Source of the DNA: Bacteroidales bacterium
GTDB lineage: Bacteria; Bacteroidota; Bacteroidia; Bacteroidales; Muribaculaceae
Assembly: GCA_004554255.1 (NCBI GenBank)
Contig: SFNC01000013.1
Coordinates: 1 to 32,741 of the forward strand
Length of the DNA stretch: 32,741 bases
Direction: 5' to 3'
The translations under genes were made by a program, and so were the position numbers. The notes beneath the pieces were generated by a model. The model was given only the letters and a program-made list of their open reading frames with translations. It had not been told where the DNA came from and made no database searches. Positions 31,677 to 32,741 of the stretch are shown piece by piece (position 1 is the stretch's first letter; every line of letters begins with the position of its first letter).

Positions 31677-32645
31677 CTATAGATCGGGGAGAAACGACTG
31701 AAAGGAATTGTCGGAATAGAACACCACGATATTGGTAATCTTTTTATGCGCATCAGGCGAAATAGACACCCTTGGTTCGTCAGAAGAGGCGTCAGAGATA
31801 AATACCCCAGATGCGTTGGCCGAAGCCGGTTCTTCGCGCGGAATATCACCCAGACTGCGAGTAACATCTCCGACATATTTACGCTGCTGCGACTGATTAC
31901 GTGGCGTCTGAGAGGCTCCATTTGCATTATACGACCCATTAGAAAAGTTTTCATCATCTATTACATATGGCCGAGGTTTTGCCTGCGTATAGGGTATTGA
32001 AGTTTGATTCCCATATACAGATGAACCGTTATTCGCACTGGCTACCGGCGAACCAGCAGCTACAGGAGCCCCGGTGGCAGCATATGAACCGGGAGCCATA
32101 GTAGAGCCAGCCGCAGCAGAAGCCCCGGAGGCAATAGGGGAAGAATCTGCAGCTGCTCCTGCAGCAACGACTGAATTAGGTGCAGCAGTGCTTCCCATAC
32201 GGTTAGAAGAAGCGGCACCGGTTGATGATGATGCGGAAAATGGGGCAGAACCGGGATAAACAGATGAGCTAAACATCGATTCTGCAAATTCCGAATTATC
32301 TGGCACTTCCTGGTCTAAAGGCAATTCTACTTGAAAACTCGACTCAACATCCTGCAAATCAGAAGAATTAGTCGCCGTACGCTCGAAATTAGAGCCATTT
32401 TGAGCCTCTGAGGTTTCAATATTCGAAGTTGATCCCATCTCTCCCTCGCCAAACATCAACCACAGGATTGATAGCTCAGGATAACCGGTATGGATTTTAT
32501 TAATCACCTCGTCGGATATTCGCTTGTTGCGTCCGTTCATAAGTTGCGACATCGTAGGGCGAGGTATGCCACATGTATCTGCAAATTGCGAGATGGTAAT
32601 TCCCGCAGAATCCATAAAATAGCGCAAACGTGTGATAAAATCCAT
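31677..32645 (-). CDS. XRE-type helix-turn-helix protein with long low-complexity tail
   Basis: Residues about 1-60 form an HTH: ITISQFADTCGIPRPTMSQL is the recognition unit, followed by NGRNKRISDEVINKI and an LSILWLMFGEGEM stretch common in Bacteroidota XRE regulators. After an acidic linker, residues about 115-235 are dominated by Ala, Ser, Gly, Pro and Val (for example VAAGAAADSSPIASGAS). A Gln/Asn/Arg-rich stretch follows, and the C-terminus VVFYSDNSFQSFLPDL is hydrophobic and could be a contact or sensing element. The total is 322 residues. The targets are unknown. It converges on lpxA and has its own promoter with palindromes that suggest self-repression. Confidence 0.8.
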   Translation of the reverse strand: MDFITRLRYFMDSAGITISQFADTCGIPRPTMSQLMNGRNKRISDEVINKIHTGYPELSILWLMFGEGEMGSTSNIETSEAQNGSNFERTATNSSDLQDVESSFQVELPLDQEVPDNSEFAESMFSSSVYPGSAPFSASSSTGAASSNRMGSTAAPNSVVAAGAAADSSPIASGASAAAGSTMAPGSYAATGAPVAAGSPVASANNGSSVYGNQTSIPYTQAKPRPYVIDDENFSNGSYNANGASQTPRNQSQQRKYVGDVTRSLGDIPREEPASANASGVFISDASSDEPRVSISPDAHKKITNIVVFYSDNSFQSFLPDL

Positions 32646-32681
32646 AATTTAATGCTAAAGTGCTGATAATTAAACTATTTG

Positions 32682-32713
32682 CAAATGTAAGAAATATAAT
32701 TGAATTTTGCAAA
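32682..32713 (-). promoter_or_regulatory. Bacteroidota promoter for the XRE gene, overlapped by palindromes
   Basis: On the minus strand TTTG (32713 down to 32710) and TACATTTG (32689 down to 32682) are 20 nt apart, a consensus promoter 37 nt before the ATG. The palindromic sequence TTTGCAAA plus T occurs at 32678-32686 and 32706-32714, overlapping both elements. Confidence 0.75.
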
Positions 32714-32741
32714 TTTACATCTGAAAAATTTCAAAATCAAT

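Noticed and set aside
1..32741. tRNA genes, CRISPR arrays or prophage genes
   Set aside because: I saw no cloverleaf with a TTC-A arm, no regularly spaced repeats with unique spacers and no phage structural motifs.

Overview
The window looks like a chromosomal segment of a Bacteroidales bacterium, plausibly Muribaculaceae-like, although the family assignment is inference. Supporting signs are many TAnnTTTG -7 boxes, several with TTTG exactly 20 nt upstream; weak or absent Shine-Dalgarno sequences; a fused lpxC-fabZ gene; a pyrophosphate-dependent phosphofructokinase; a bS16 with a long Ala/Glu tail; and moderately GC-rich coding sequence. The first gene is clearly more AT-rich than the rest.

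Layout. 1-768: 3' part of an AT-rich SGNH-hydrolase-like gene cut by the window edge. 992-5711 (minus): two rhomboid proteases, a broken endonuclease/exonuclease/phosphatase (EEP) gene and a lipoprotein M3 peptidase (dcp), probably one operon read from a promoter at 5766-5773. 5911-6627: formate/nitrite-type channel. 6709-8073 (minus): DUF389 membrane protein. 8202-12955: four family-2 glycosyltransferases, two minus and two plus, around rpsP. 13137-16754: thrS-infC-rpmI-rplT, with stem-loops in every spacer and a branched structure between rpmI and rplT. 16875-18474: a decayed IS66-family element with 21-bp inverted ends and a near-perfect 8-bp target duplication. 18614-23201 (minus): pfp, then an M16-like protein, kdsB and a ThiE/TenI-like barrel. 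23329-26500: glnS and a TPR protein. 26614-27933 (minus): rsmG and a metallo-beta-lactamase-fold hydrolase. 28204-31492: lpxD, lpxC-fabZ, lpxA. 31677-32645 (minus): an XRE-type regulator with a long low-complexity tail.

The main functional theme is the cell envelope (lipid A early steps, CMP-Kdo, glycosyltransferases, membrane proteases) beside translation (S16, ThrRS, IF-3, L35, L20, GlnRS, RsmG). The best candidates for something undescribed are the branched RNA fold between rpmI and rplT, the roughly 80-residue disordered leader on IF-3, the operator-like palindromes over the XRE promoter, and a recurring pattern of short tandem duplications at gene 3' ends. No tRNA, rRNA, CRISPR array or replication origin was seen. 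No gene-free stretch exceeds 300 bases.
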